From Arion vulgaris (Eukaryota > Mollusca > Gastropoda > Stylommatophora > Arionidae): 64,000 bases of DNA. The notes below the pieces were generated by a model. It saw only the letters and a program-made list of their open reading frames with translations, made no database searches and was not told where the DNA came from. Of the stretch, positions 20,551 to 29,893 are shown piece by piece (the first letter of the stretch is position 1; each line of letters opens with the position of its first letter). The position numbers and the translations under genes are program-made. Where the stretch lies: positions 83,495,941 through 83,559,940 of the forward strand of contig CM036753.1 in assembly GCA_020796225.1 (NCBI GenBank), written 5' to 3'.

Positions 20551-20905
20551 TGTAATCTCTTTGGTTCCAATATGTTTTAATTTGGTGCAATCCAGACATA
20601 AAGGCTTCTACTGTCTTTCTTTCCTCTATTCCTGTCGTGCCCTTCAATTGTTCAGGATATGCGAAGAGTTCTGGCAAGTGACTTCGAGTGCGATTCGATG
20701 TATTTCGATTGTATTTCCTATCTCCTTTGATATTTCCGAGCTACAGTTTGTGTGGACTACCTTTGGCTTTGAAACCATTGTATCGAAATAGTGTTCATTG
20801 TGGTGTACTGTTTGACGGTATTCGTGTTACATGACTGAACCAGTTGGTTTGTTGTTTCTTAATATGATCTATACTAGTACTAGTTTTCTTCATACCTTTC
20901 TCCTA
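20551..20905 (-). pseudogene. LINE A copy, 3' part (left of an internal satellite)
   Basis: Diverged minus-strand LINE A. CCATTGTATCGAAATAGTG and GTACTGTTTGACGGTATTCG correspond to CCATTGTATCGGAGCAGC and GCACTGTCTGATGGTAATCT at 11477-11525, and GAACCAGTTGGTTTGTTGTT to 11540-11562. The coding frame is destroyed. The copy continues at 21548-21645 after a 36-bp array. Confidence 0.65.
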
Positions 20906-21547
20906 ATCCCTTGTTACACCCACTATTTTCATCTCTGTTCAATCCCTTGTTACACCCACTATTTTCATCTCTGTTCAATCCTTTGTTACACCCACTATTT
21001 TCATCTCTGTTCAATTCCTTGTTACACCCACTATTTTCATCTCTGTTCAATCCCTTGTTACACCCACTATTTTCATCTCTGTTCAATCCCTTGTTACACC
21101 CACTATTTTCATCTCTGTTCAATCCTTTGTTACACCCACTATTTTCATCTCTGTTCAATCCTTGTTACGCCCACTATTTTCATCTCTGTTCAATCCCTTG
21201 TTACACCCACTATTTTCATCTCTGTTCAATCCTTGTTACACCACTATTTTCATCTCTGTTCAATCCTTGTTACACCCACTATTTTCATCTCTGTTCAATC
21301 CCTTGTTACACCCACTATTTGCATCTCTGTTCAATCCCTTGTTACACCCACTATTTTCATCTCTGTTCAATCCCTTGTTACACCCACTATTTTCATCTCT
21401 GTTCAATCCCTTGTTACACCCACTATTTTCATCTCTGTTCAATCCTTTGTTACACCCACTATTTTCATCTCTGTTCAATTCCTTGTTACACCCACTATTT
21501 TCATATCTGTTCAATCCCTTGTTACACCCACTATTTTCATCTCTGTT
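20906..21547 (+). repeat. Satellite, 36-bp unit x18, generated inside LINE A
   Basis: Unit CTTGTTACACCCACTATTTT plus CATCTCTGTTCAATCC. CTTGTTACACCCA and TCATCTCTGTT are adjacent blocks of LINE A (11628-11640 and 11657-11668) with about 18 bp between them lost. LINE A sequence lies on both sides of the array, so the unit was amplified from within that copy. Both strands stay open (12-residue repeats), without any sign of a gene. Confidence 0.93.
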
Positions 21548-21645
21548 CTTAAAATATTTCGTTTTTCATTTACTCCAATTTTGGCCAATCTCCAATTTTG
21601 ACATTGGTAGCGCAAAGTTGTGATGAAGATTGTTTGGTATAAAAC
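21548..21645 (-). pseudogene. LINE A copy, right of the internal satellite
   Basis: CCAATTTTGACATTGGTAGC and GATGAAGATTGTTTGG align with CCAGGTTTGGCACTGGTAAC and GAGAAAGATTGTGTTG of LINE A at 11707-11750. It continues the copy that begins at 20551. Confidence 0.5.
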
Positions 21646-21740
21646 TCGTTTTGCATATAAAGATACATGTTTACAATTAAGTATCGTTTACAATGAAAGT
21701 ATCATTTGCAAAAATAAAAATCCTCTGCAATGTTGTTTTT

Positions 21741-21916
21741 CTGGGGGGGTTTTGTTTGGTTTTTTTCGATCCAGAAGCACTTGAGCTTTCAGCTCTTCGG
21801 CTCGATGCCATGGACATCGTAACCCTTCGGTTCGGTGCCACGAACACCGTGAATCTGGGGAACCTGTGGCTCTTCTGCCAGCCCGCGGAATTGAACCCGC
21901 ACTCACAGAGGGCTAG
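21741..21916 (-). mobile_element. SINE S1 (copy 3, 5'-truncated)
   Basis: The S1 body and B box are present (GAATTGAACCCGC at 21887), but the copy stops in GAGGGCTA, lacking the A-box half of the head. An 11-bp duplication CAATGTTGTTT flanks it (21728-21738 and 21919-21929). The truncation point inside the head and the duplication together show that insertion itself was incomplete. Confidence 0.88.
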
Positions 21917-21929
21917 TACAATGTTGTTT

Positions 21930-22109
21930 AAAAGTGACAATAGATGGATTGTTTTCTAGACATACATCAAACAATTTTCTCATTTATATTTCCTATACCG
22001 ATCTTCGTAACTTCTCTTCTTCTGTTCCTTCAATATCAAGGAATTTAAGCTTGAAGTCCATAACTAGTTTTATGTTTATATGACTTCAAATACAAAATGA
22101 TCATACAAG
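21930..22109. other. Non-coding interval
   Basis: About 180 bases, no recognised content. Confidence 0.35.
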
Positions 22110-22177
22110 AACCCGTTTTATAAATTTCTTCTTGACCTGACGCTGTGAGGCAAACAGGATTGAAGAAAGAAAAGACT
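22110..22177 (+). mobile_element. LINE A 3' end
   Basis: CCGTTTTATAAATTTCTTCT, GACCTGACGCTGTGAGGC and a GAAGAAAGAAAAG tail. A minimal 5'-truncated insertion, immediately followed by SINE S5 inserted in its tail. Confidence 0.7.
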
Positions 22178-22188
22178 ACAGTCAACTT

Positions 22189-22463
22189 CGAGAGCCGCTG
22201 TAGCGTAGTTGTTAGTGAACTCGCTTCGCAAGGCTGGTGGTCTGGGTTCAGCTCCTCAATGGGCGTGGAATTTTCCCGACCACGACGGCTCTCAGGTCGA
22301 CCCAGCCTCAACTGGGTACCAGACATGTTCTGGGAAAGTAAAGGCGGCCGGCGTGATGCTGACCACATCACCCATCGTGTGCCGACGGTCAATGAAAATA
22401 CAGGCCTAACACTGTATTGACCTATATACCACGAGGTATGAAAGGGTTCCTTTACTTTACTTT
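22189..22463 (+). mobile_element. tRNA-derived SINE, family S5 (copy 1)
   Basis: The head has an A-box-like TGTAGCGTAGTTGTTAGTG (22199) and a B box GGGTTCAGCTCC (22243-22254). The body runs through GGTCGACCCAGCCTCAACTG and GGTACCAGACATG, ending in a TTTACTTTACTTTAC tail. A perfect 11-bp duplication ACAGTCAACTT flanks it (22178-22188 and 22464-22474). A decayed second copy is at 36771-37022. Confidence 0.9.
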
Positions 22464-22564
22464 ACAGTCAACTTGTGAAGAGCTGGTCATGATGGAATGT
22501 TGTAATATTCATTGAGAAATGTTCTTAAATTCAAGAAGAAATAAGGTCACTGAGATGTAATGAA

Positions 22565-22905
22565 GACGTTATCATCATCATGTAGCTTGTGCTGAGCAGA
22601 ACTTTGCCACCCTAATAGTCCTTCGGAATTTCATTTCTCTCTCTCTCTCATATGCCAGATGTCCGCATCTTCAGTTGGCATGCTCAAATCATCAGTTATA
22701 TCCTGAATCCAGCTTCTTCGTGGTCTTCCTTGTCTCCGGAATGTCTCCTGCCATAATGCCCACACATTGTATCTATTTATATATCCAATATACAAAAATT
22801 GTCTCATTCTTATTTGTAGCACCAGACAGTTTTCTGTGATTTTGAGTTATTTCTTGATAGAGCTGTTTGTTCTCTTGCCCATGATAAACGGAGGGCACTT
22901 CCTGA
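22565..22905 (-). pseudogene. LINE E 3' end (minus copy 2)
   Basis: Reverse complement of the last ~340 bp of LINE E: GAGCAGAACTTTGCCACCC, then the codons for a GRPRRSWIQDITDD segment (22690-22730), then the GATAGAGCTGTTTGTTCTC block. Frame broken. It shares the ATCATCATC end with the copy at 3772. Confidence 0.75.
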
Positions 22906-23129
22906 GGAAGAAGTTAGCATGATTAATACGTTTCAATGTTTACGCAACGTAAGACTGTCTTGTATTTGATACAACGTGTGTCGGTCAGAGGTTAAAGCAG
23001 TTATCAACATCAAGTCTACGCCTACGTTTGACTGGCGATGTTTTCGGACTCATCATGACATAATGGGGTTTTTGCAATACTAACACAGGGGCGTTTAGCT
23101 GTATCATGTGTGTGTGTATGTTCGTGTGT
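22906..23129. other. Non-coding interval
   Basis: About 220 bases, with a short TG-rich stretch at 23106-23122. No gene seen. Confidence 0.35.
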
Positions 23130-23392
23130 TATAAGAAAGAGAAGATGGTGATATGCTGGACATACTATTAGATGAAATGATCAAAAAACTGCAAAGCTAG
23201 AACTGAAGTAATAGGCAAATGGTTCAAGAAAGAGAGAGAGGGGCACACAAGAAAAACCCTTAACAAACTTTACATAGAAAGGCTAGAAATATCGGAGTCA
23301 ATTTCATAGAAGAGACTGAACGAGTTTACCATGCATGCTATTGCGTTTTATGAAAATTTCTTGCATGCCTTATGTAACGTATATGGGAAGTA
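23130..23392 (+). pseudogene. LINE G 3' end (copy 1, degenerate)
   Basis: ATAAGAAAGAGAAGATGGTG, ATATGCTGGACATACTA and the terminal CTTATGTAACGTATATGGG follow the order of LINE G copies at 23462 and 56783. Coding frame lost. Confidence 0.65.
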
Positions 23393-23461
23393 TATGTACG
23401 TGGTTATTTGACAGATGATATAAATATATATGTATACTGTATATATGTATTGTATACACAC

Positions 23462-23840
23462 ATATTATAGAAAGCAAGTTGAATGCATTTGAAAATAGAT
23501 GTCTGCGAAAAATAATGAATATAAAATTGAACGAATTCAGGTTAAGGGATGAAATCAGAGAAATGTCTGGTCAACCACTAGTAACAACAGTTATAAGAAG
23601 GAGAAGATTGAGATATGTTGGACACACCTTGAGAAAAATGATCAAAGAATATCAAAGCAGGCATTGAAGTGGGATGCAAAGTTTCAAGAAAGAGAGGACG
23701 ACCTAAAGAGACCATGAAACGAACTTTGCTGAGAGAGGCAGGAAATATCGGTCTCAGTTCCATGGAGGAGATTGAGCGAGTTGTCTAGGATAGAGTGATA
23801 TGGAGAAATTGAATCCCAATGTAACGTATATGGTACGAGA
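23462..23840 (+). pseudogene. LINE G C-terminal region (copy 2)
   Basis: The plus strand encodes NAFENRCLRKIMNIKLNEF, then RDEIREMSGQPLVTTVIRRR and RLRYVGHTLRK, the post-RT domain of a non-LTR element; the same blocks occur in LINE G at 28516-29117 (minus), where they read FENRCLPKIMNIKWNEF and RWRYVGHNLRRN. A frameshift follows at about 23660. The end GTAACGTATATGGTACGAGA is the shared LINE G 3' terminus. Confidence 0.75.
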
Positions 23841-23875
23841 GGAGTTTTTATTATTGTATACACACATAAAAGTTT

Positions 23876-24812
23876 CACATAGGGTCAGGAGTAAGACAAG
23901 GTTGCGTACTATCCCCGCTACTGTTCGTCAGGAGTAAGACAAGGTTGCGTACTATCCCCGCTACTATTCATCACGTATATTGATCACATCTGCAAAATAG
24001 CTAACACCAGCGAAGAAAACAACCTCGGAGAACTCTTAAAGGAATTTCTTTTTGCAGATGATCAGGCAATCATATCAACAACAGAAGAACAGCTACAACA
24101 ACACATTAACAGACTCTAGTTAGCATGTAACGAATACAACATGAGAATAAACATCGACAAAACAGTAGTAATGACATTCGCCAGAGAGGAAAGCACTACC
24201 AATATCTGCATCGACAATCGCCCACTAAAACAAGTAAAAGACAAAGACAAATGGGGAGCATTTTTTCAGCAAACGAAAGAATAACTAATGAAATTCAACA
24301 CAGATGCAACAAAGCAAATCAAATGATAGGACAAATGGCGCCAATTTTAAAATGCAAACATGTCACCAAAAACACATAAAGAGCAATGTTCAACACAATC
24401 TTTCTCCCCATATTATGTTACCAGTGCCAAACCTGGACACTGACAACAAATGATAGAAGAAAACTAGTCATGACAGAGATGAAGTGTCTACGCAGAATGC
24501 TGGGTGTAACAAGAAGAGACCGGTTGTGAAATAAAGACATCAGGAAAAAAGTGGGTACAACATCAGTACTAGACTTCATCAAGAAACAACAAATTAAATG
24601 GTTCGGCCACGTAAGCAGATTACCAAGAGACAGTGCACATCACAGAGCAATGCTGATCCGATACAATGGGTACAAAGCAAAACATGGACCTCAGAGATAA
24701 CAGAAGCGATGAAAGACACAATCTACGAAGCGCATACAAGGGCCCGTTTTAGAAATCTCTTCTTGACCTGACGCTGTGAGGCAAACATGATTGGAGAAAA
24801 GAAAAAGAAGAC
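23876..24812 (+). pseudogene. LINE A, RT palm to 3' end (plus copy)
   Basis: Plus-strand counterpart of 11313-12250. It starts in the RT box GVRQGCVLSPLLF, which is partly duplicated: GTCAGGAGTAAGACAAGGTT is present at 23884 and again at 23927 (43-bp direct duplication, frameshifting). Then come FLFADDQAIISTTEEQLQQH (about 24045-24110), the KRSNQMIGQMAPIL region (24315-24350) and the IKKQQIKWFGHVSRLP region (24580-24630). The 3' end is GGGCCCGTTTTAGAAATC with GACCTGACGCTGTGAGGC. Multiple frameshifts and a stop. About 90% identical by eye to the copy at 11.3 kb. Confidence 0.82.
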
Positions 24813-25050
24813 ACACATATATTAAATAAACAGGCACAGACATTTCCTGGCTGGTTCCTAATTAGTCACTCAAGGATAAAACTATAGAAAAACTGCAGAC
24901 AAAAACGATCACTATATCACAGACCGCTAACAACGTAAGGTCAAGTAGTAGACTAGCACATCAAGTAATTAGCAGAAGTAAGTTATAACACAAGTTTTTG
25001 GGTAATCATAACCATTGTGAATAAAGAAACAGTAGAGCCAGTAGTTTGAT
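24813..25050. other. Non-coding interval
   Basis: About 240 bases, nothing recognised. Confidence 0.35.
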
Positions 25051-25622
25051 GAGTGAGTGAGTGAGTGAGTGATGGGTGAGTGAGTGAGTGAGTAAGTGAG
25101 TGGGTGAGTGAGTGAGTGGGTGAGTGAGTGATGGGTGAGTGAGTGATGGATGAGTGAGTGAGTGAGTGAGTGAGTGAGTGAGGGAATGAGTGAGTGAGTG
25201 GGTGGTGAGTGAGTGAGTGAGTGAGTGAATGAGTGAGTGAGTGTGTGTGTGGGTGTGTGAGTGGGTGAGTGAGTGAGTGAGTGAATGAGTAAATGAGTGG
25301 GTGAGTGAGTGAATGAGTAAGTGAGTGGGTGAGTGTGTGAGTGAGTGTGTGAGTGAGTGAGTGAGTGGTGAGGGGGTGAGTGAATGAATGAGTGAGTGAG
25401 TGAATGAGTAAGTGAGTGAGTGAGTGAGTGAATGAGTAAGTGAATGAGTGAGTGAGGGAGTGATTGAGTGAGTGAGTGAGTGAGTGAGTGAGTGAGTGTG
25501 TGTGAGTGAGTGAGTGAGTGAGTGAGTGAGTGAGTGAGTGAGTGAGTGAGTGAGTGAGTGAGTGAGTGAGTGAGTGAGTGAGTGAGTGAGTGAGTGAGTG
25601 AGTGAGTGAGTGAGGAGTGGTG
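25051..25622 (+). repeat. Tetranucleotide repeat (GAGT)n
   Basis: About 570 bp of GAGT with GGGT, GAAT and TGTG variants, purest on the right (25555-25610). Minus-strand frames encode only THSL repeats. Confidence 0.95.
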
Positions 25623-25773
25623 AGTGACCGATCAAGTGAGTGACAAGTATTGGAAAGGGACAATTACTTCTGCAGTGAACAAGCTGGTATACATGTATTC
25701 TACATTTCTCAATATGAACTCCTCAAATCTATTCTTTTTCATTATTTTTCATACTCTTTCTTTCAATTCTTAC

Positions 25774-25834
25774 CTGGAGTCACGAACAAGACTACGATTG
25801 CTGTAGTGAGAGCAGTCAAAATCAGGTATCTCAT
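25774..25834 (-). CDS. First coding exon with signal peptide
   Basis: On the minus strand an ATG at 25834 opens MRYLILTALTTAIVVLFVTP, a textbook signal sequence: one basic residue, a 14-residue hydrophobic core and small residues at the end. It is followed exactly by a consensus donor CCAG|GTAAGAAT (donor at 25768-25773). The exon ends in phase 1, the usual intron phase for extracellular modules, and the SUEL-like exon at 4828 begins in phase 1, so joining them would be frame-compatible. A TATA-like stretch lies at 25987-25997. The downstream exons are not proven, and the length (20 codons) makes a chance match possible. Confidence 0.4.
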
Positions 25835-25986
25835 GACGTTAATGATGTTAAATTAGCATTGCGTCGTAGAGGTTCAGTTCCAGAATCAATTTTCTGTGTC
25901 CTATAGTCCAACAGTTTCACACCTGCACGAGACATTACACACATTTTTAGAATCATCAATGTGTTGTTCTTAAAGTTAATGTGACA

Positions 25987-25997
25987 TTTTTAATATA
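25987..25997 (-). promoter_or_regulatory. TATA-like element upstream of the signal-peptide exon
   Basis: Minus-strand TATATTAAAAA about 155 bp upstream of the ATG at 25834. Plausible only by position and composition in an AT-rich region. Confidence 0.15.
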
Positions 25998-26047
25998 GCA
26001 ATGTAGGTCAAGCAACAAATGCATATATCAAAAATGTCAACAACAAT

Positions 26048-26212
26048 TTATTTGATTAACTTAAACATACTCAACGGAATGATCACAAACAGTGCAACTG
26101 ATGTGCACAGCAAATATGGGATGGTTTGAATAAAGTCTATTGTCTTTACCCAGATGGATGATGGAATTGGTTGTCCACTCTTGTCGTTAAGTGTAGGGGT
26201 AGAAGCTCTCAT
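26048..26212 (-). CDS. Small ORF with a C-terminal membrane segment (putative)
   Basis: A 54-codon minus-strand frame, ATG at 26212, stop at 26048. It begins MRASTPTLNDKSGQPIPSSI and ends with a hydrophobic stretch TIPYLLCTSVALFVIIPLSM followed by Lys, the layout of a short tail-anchored or terminal membrane exon. The frame is open upstream of the ATG as well. A possible donor TGG|GTAAAG lies after SSIW. No family is recognised. It sits 215 bp upstream of the signal-peptide exon, same strand. Frames of this length also arise by chance, so confidence is low. Confidence 0.22.
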   Translation of the reverse strand: MRASTPTLNDKSGQPIPSSIWVKTIDFIQTIPYLLCTSVALFVIIPLSMFKLIK

Positions 26213-26539
26213 TTGCGTTCCAGGGTCAAATGAATAAAGTTACAAATAATGAATTTTAAGTCATCTTACATATCAAAATAAAATAATTTTACAGGCTTAC
26301 AACAGAAGACAAGTTAATGTATGTTTCAACATAAAGGTCTTTATCGGTCTACAAAGTCGAAGTGTATCGCCAGGTTCATATAGAAAAAAAAAAGAATATT
26401 GCTAGGTTCAACTTAATATTATGTTTCTAAACACTTCAGCAACCAGTGAGATGGGGCATGGAGACCTAGCCACACTAGTTAACGTCTACTGAAATTGCAG
26501 CGTGTAGTCTAGCCGTCAGAAGGATCGTATTACATCGCT
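26213..26539. other. Non-coding interval
   Basis: About 330 bases, AT-rich, no recognised element. Confidence 0.35.
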
Positions 26540-26808
26540 AGTAAATACTCGAAACACGTAAGAACAAAGTACTCCAGTTTTACAAAATACAGAAACTGAC
26601 GATATACAGCAACGTTTCGACCAAAAGACCCCCATCAAGTAAACGACACATGTAGTCGTCCATATGTAGTGTTCTGTGAAATTCGTCACTCCTGTTGTGT
26701 CGTTTGCTTGATGGGGACCTTTTGGTCGAAATGTTGCTGTGTGTCGTCACTGATTCTGTATTTTATAAACCTAGAGTACTTTGTTCCCACGTGTTTCGCT
26801 ATTTTACC
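26540..26808. repeat. Long inverted repeat (arms ~105 bp, 47-bp loop)
   Basis: The left arm (26540-26649) reads GAAACACGTAAGAACAAAGT ... CAACGTTTCGACCAAAAG ... AAGTAAACGACAC. The right arm (26697-26808) is its reverse complement with roughly 80-85% identity (GTGTCGTTTGCTTGATGGGG ... ACTTTGTTCCCACGTGTTTC). The spacer is 26650-26696. A transcript of either strand would form a long hairpin. A half-copy of the arm is at 18870-18960. Likely a foldback element or two inverted terminal-repeat copies. Confidence 0.85.
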
Positions 26809-26975
26809 AAGTTTTACTGCAGTTTCCCCTTTTTTAGCAAATACTCTACAGCGAGTTACATTATATATATGTGTGTGCGTGCGTGTGTGCGTTTATGTAC
26901 ATGTTTAACATCAACAGCGGACGTGTGTTTTAAGTATTCAACAGTTTGAGACAAATATATACATTTCATGTTTAA

Positions 26976-27722
26976 GAGAGGGAACACACCGAAGATATAA
27001 CAGTTTAATATGAAGGGACACACCGAAGATATAACAGTTTTATATGAGGGGACACACCGAAGATATAACAGTTTAATATGAGGGAACACACCAAAGATAT
27101 AACAGTTTAATATGAGGGGACACACCGAAGATATAACAGTTTAATATGAGGGGACACACCGAAGATATAACAGTTTAATATGAGGGACACACCGAAGATA
27201 TAACAGTTTAATATGAGGGACACACCGAAGATATAACAGTTTAATATGAGGGGACACACCGAAGATATAACAGTTTAATATGAGGGAACACACCGAAGAT
27301 ATAACAGTTTAATATGAGGGAACACACCGAAGATATAACAGTTTAATATGAGGGGACACACCGAAGATATAACAGTTTAATATGAAGGGACACACCGAAG
27401 ATATAACAGTTTAATATGAGGGGACACACCGAAGATATAACAGTTTTATATGAAGGGACACACCGAAGATATAACAGTTTAATATGAGGGGACACACCGA
27501 AGATATAACAGTTTTATATGAAGGGACACACCGAAGATATAACAGTTTAATATGAAGGGACACACCGAAGATATAACAGTTTTATATGAGGGAACACACC
27601 AAAGATATAACAGTTTAATATGAGGGAACACACCGAAGATATAACAGTTTAATATGAAGGGACACACCGAAGATATAACAGTTTAATATGAGGGGACACA
27701 CCGAAGATATAACAGTTTAATA
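26976..27722 (+). repeat. Satellite, 34-bp unit, about 22 copies
   Basis: Unit GGGGACACACCGAAGATATA plus ACAGTTTAATATGA, with GGGAACACACC and single-base-shorter variants. It passes directly into the 52-bp array through the shared AGTTTAATAT. Confidence 0.95.
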
Positions 27723-28334
27723 TACATGAATGCTAGGAGATGTTAAAACAACTGAGATGCAACAAAGTTTAATATACATGAATGCTAGGAGATGTTAAAA
27801 CAACTGAGATGCAACAAAGTTTAATATACATGAATGCTAGGAGATGTTAAAACAACTGAGATGCAACAAAGTTTAATATACATGAATGCTAGGAGATGTT
27901 AAAACAACTGAGATGCAACAAAGTTTAATATACATGAATGCTAGGAGATGTTAAAACAACTGAGATGCAACAAAGTTTAATATACATGAATGCTAGGAGA
28001 TGTTAAAACAACTGAGATGCAACAAAGTTTAATATACATGAATGCTAGGAGATGTTAAAACAACTGAGATGCAACAAAGTTTAATATACATGAATGCTAG
28101 GAGATGTTAAAACAACTGAGATGCAACAAAGTTTAATATACATGAATGCTAGGAGATGTTAAAACAACTGAGATGCAACAAAGTTTAATATACATGAATG
28201 CTAGGAGATGTTAAAACAACTGAGATGCAACAAAGTTTAATATACATGAATGCTAGGAGATGTTAAAACAACTGAGATGCAACAAAGTTTAATATACATG
28301 AATGCTAAGAGATGTTAAAACAACTGAGATGCAA
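27711..28334 (+). repeat. Satellite, 52-bp unit x12
   Basis: Unit GTTTAATATACATGAATGCT, AGGAGATGTTAAAACAACTG, AGATGCAACAAA. Nearly invariant (one G-to-A in the last unit), which points to recent homogenisation or expansion. Confidence 0.95.
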
Positions 28335-28375
28335 CAGTTCAAAACAAATAAATATTTCCTTCTTCTTATTCTTCT

Positions 28376-29190
28376 ATTGCTCCATATCGACTACTTGTTA
28401 AACCACTCTTTGTGATTCGTATGTAATCTGAGCCTGAGCAATTGTACATTGTAGCAGTTATGCACCCACAAGTAGGCCAGCATATCCGATTTCTGCAACG
28501 CTTTTTATTTACTATAATAATAATTCTTCCCGTACCATTATACGTTACATATGGCCTGCAATTAATTTCTCCTTACCGCTCTAACATGGGCAACCCGCTC
28601 AATCTAATCCATGGAACTGAGACCGATATTTCTTGCCTCTCTCAGCAAAGTCCGTTTCAGGGTCTCCTTAGGTCGTCCTCTCTTCTTGAACCCTTTGCAT
28701 CCCACCTCAATGCCTGCTTTGATATTCGTTGATCATTTCTCCTCAAGTTGTGTCCAACATATCTCCATCTTCTCTTTCTTATAACAGTTGTCACTAGTGG
28801 TTGACCAGACATTTCTCTGATTTCATCACTTCTGAATTCGTTCCATTTTATATTCATTATTTTTGGCAGACATCTATTTTCAAATGCACTCAACCTGCTT
28901 CCCACATGCCCACTCACCTTCCAACCCTCGCTGGCATACGTCAGGACTGATACAACAACTGAACTGAAAACTCGTAACCTAGTTTTACTACTATACAACC
29001 CGCAGTTCCATATCCCATCTAGACTTTCAAAAGCTGACGTTGCTTTGCCAATTCATATAACTATCTCTTTTCAACATTTCCGTGCAATCAAAACCGCTAC
29101 CCATACAGGTGAACCGGTTTGTTTACTATGATAGCTTCCCTATGCCCCTATCTCTCTTGCCTCTTACGACATGCCTTGTAGGTTGCAGTA
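28376..29190 (-). mobile_element. SINE-like S3, split by a LINE G insertion
   Basis: The S3 3' half (ATATCGACTACTTGTTAAAC ... GCATATCCGATTTCTGC) occupies 28376-28515. The S3 5' half (TAGCTTCCCTATGCC ... CGACATGCCTTGTAGG) resumes at about 29118. Between them sits LINE G. The host sequence TTTATTTACTAT at the break is duplicated (28504-28515 and 29118-29129, one mismatch). Confidence 0.8.
28516..29117 (-). pseudogene. LINE G insertion nested in S3
   Basis: The minus strand encodes RLRVFSSVVVSVLTYASEGW, a SAFENRCLPKIMNIKWNEF block, EIREMSGQPLVTTVIRKR and RWRYVGHNLRRNDQRISKQA, the post-RT domain of LINE G, ending with the ATAATAATAAT tail at the left (28516). It is 5'-truncated and is flanked by a 12-bp target duplication with one mismatch, which is direct evidence for LINE G retrotransposition. 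A single frameshift (EFRSDEI) and others inactivate it. Confidence 0.85.
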
Positions 29191-29251
29191 AATAAATGTT
29201 TAAAAGAGAGGTGATCACACTTAGTGACACTGAAGGAACAACAGTTTAAAC

Positions 29252-29701
29252 CAGCGTTTCCCAAAGTGGGCGGTACCGCCCCAGTGGGCGCTGAAGCGTT
29301 CTAGGGGGGCGATAGTGGGTTCAGAAGAATTGGGGGTGTTCAGGCGATTGGGGTTGGTGGCTTCCTAAAGAAGAAATTGATAATATATATTTTAAAATAA
29401 ATTATTTTCGTTATTTTGCGATTGAATAATCATTTAAAATGTGAATTCTGCATTTAAATTCATCTTACGCCCGTCTTACACGATCCATTTTTTCATCAAT
29501 TTTCTATTTCATGTATATAATCATTTGAAAATTGACCATGTATTACAGAAATATATATCAATGTTCTACGTCAAAGAGAAAATAGAGCATGTATATATGT
29601 GGGAGAGGGGGCGTTGGCACACTGTTATAATGTGGTGGGAGCGTTACAAAATTTATCTTGTGCAAAGTGGGCGGTGGGCAGAAAAAGTTTGGGAATCTAT
29701 G
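29252..29701. mobile_element. hAT-like element, family T2 (copy 3)
   Basis: A 450-bp element with ends CAGCGTTTCCCAAAG and GTTTGGGAATCTATG and a perfect 8-bp palindromic duplication GTTTAAAC at 29244-29251 and 29702-29709. No transposase ORF. It split a degenerate repeat unit whose halves are visible on both sides. Confidence 0.92.
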
Positions 29702-29730
29702 GTTTAAACCAATCAAATGTTTAAAAGAGG

Positions 29731-29893
29731 TGAACAAACTGAAGATACAACAGGTTAATTTCAAACAAACTGAAGATACAACAGGTTAATTTCAAACAAA
29801 CTGAAGATACAACAGGTTAATTTCAAACAAACTGAAGATACAACAGGTTAATTTCAAACAAACTGAAGATACAACAGGTTAATTTCAAACAAA
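29731..29893 (+). repeat. Tandem repeat, 31-bp unit, about 5 copies
   Basis: Unit CAAACTGAAGATACAACAGG plus TTAATTTCAAA. It aligns with the 34-bp unit of 26976-27722 (CGAAGATATAACAGTTTAAT), so the two arrays are relatives separated by later insertions. Confidence 0.9.

Noticed and set aside
25051..25622. Two 209-226-codon minus frames of THSL repeats
   Set aside because: Translation of a GAGT tetranucleotide array.
29252..29701. Host gene exon in the open frame 29441-29707
   Set aside because: The frame lies within the T2 transposon and is not conserved in the other two copies.
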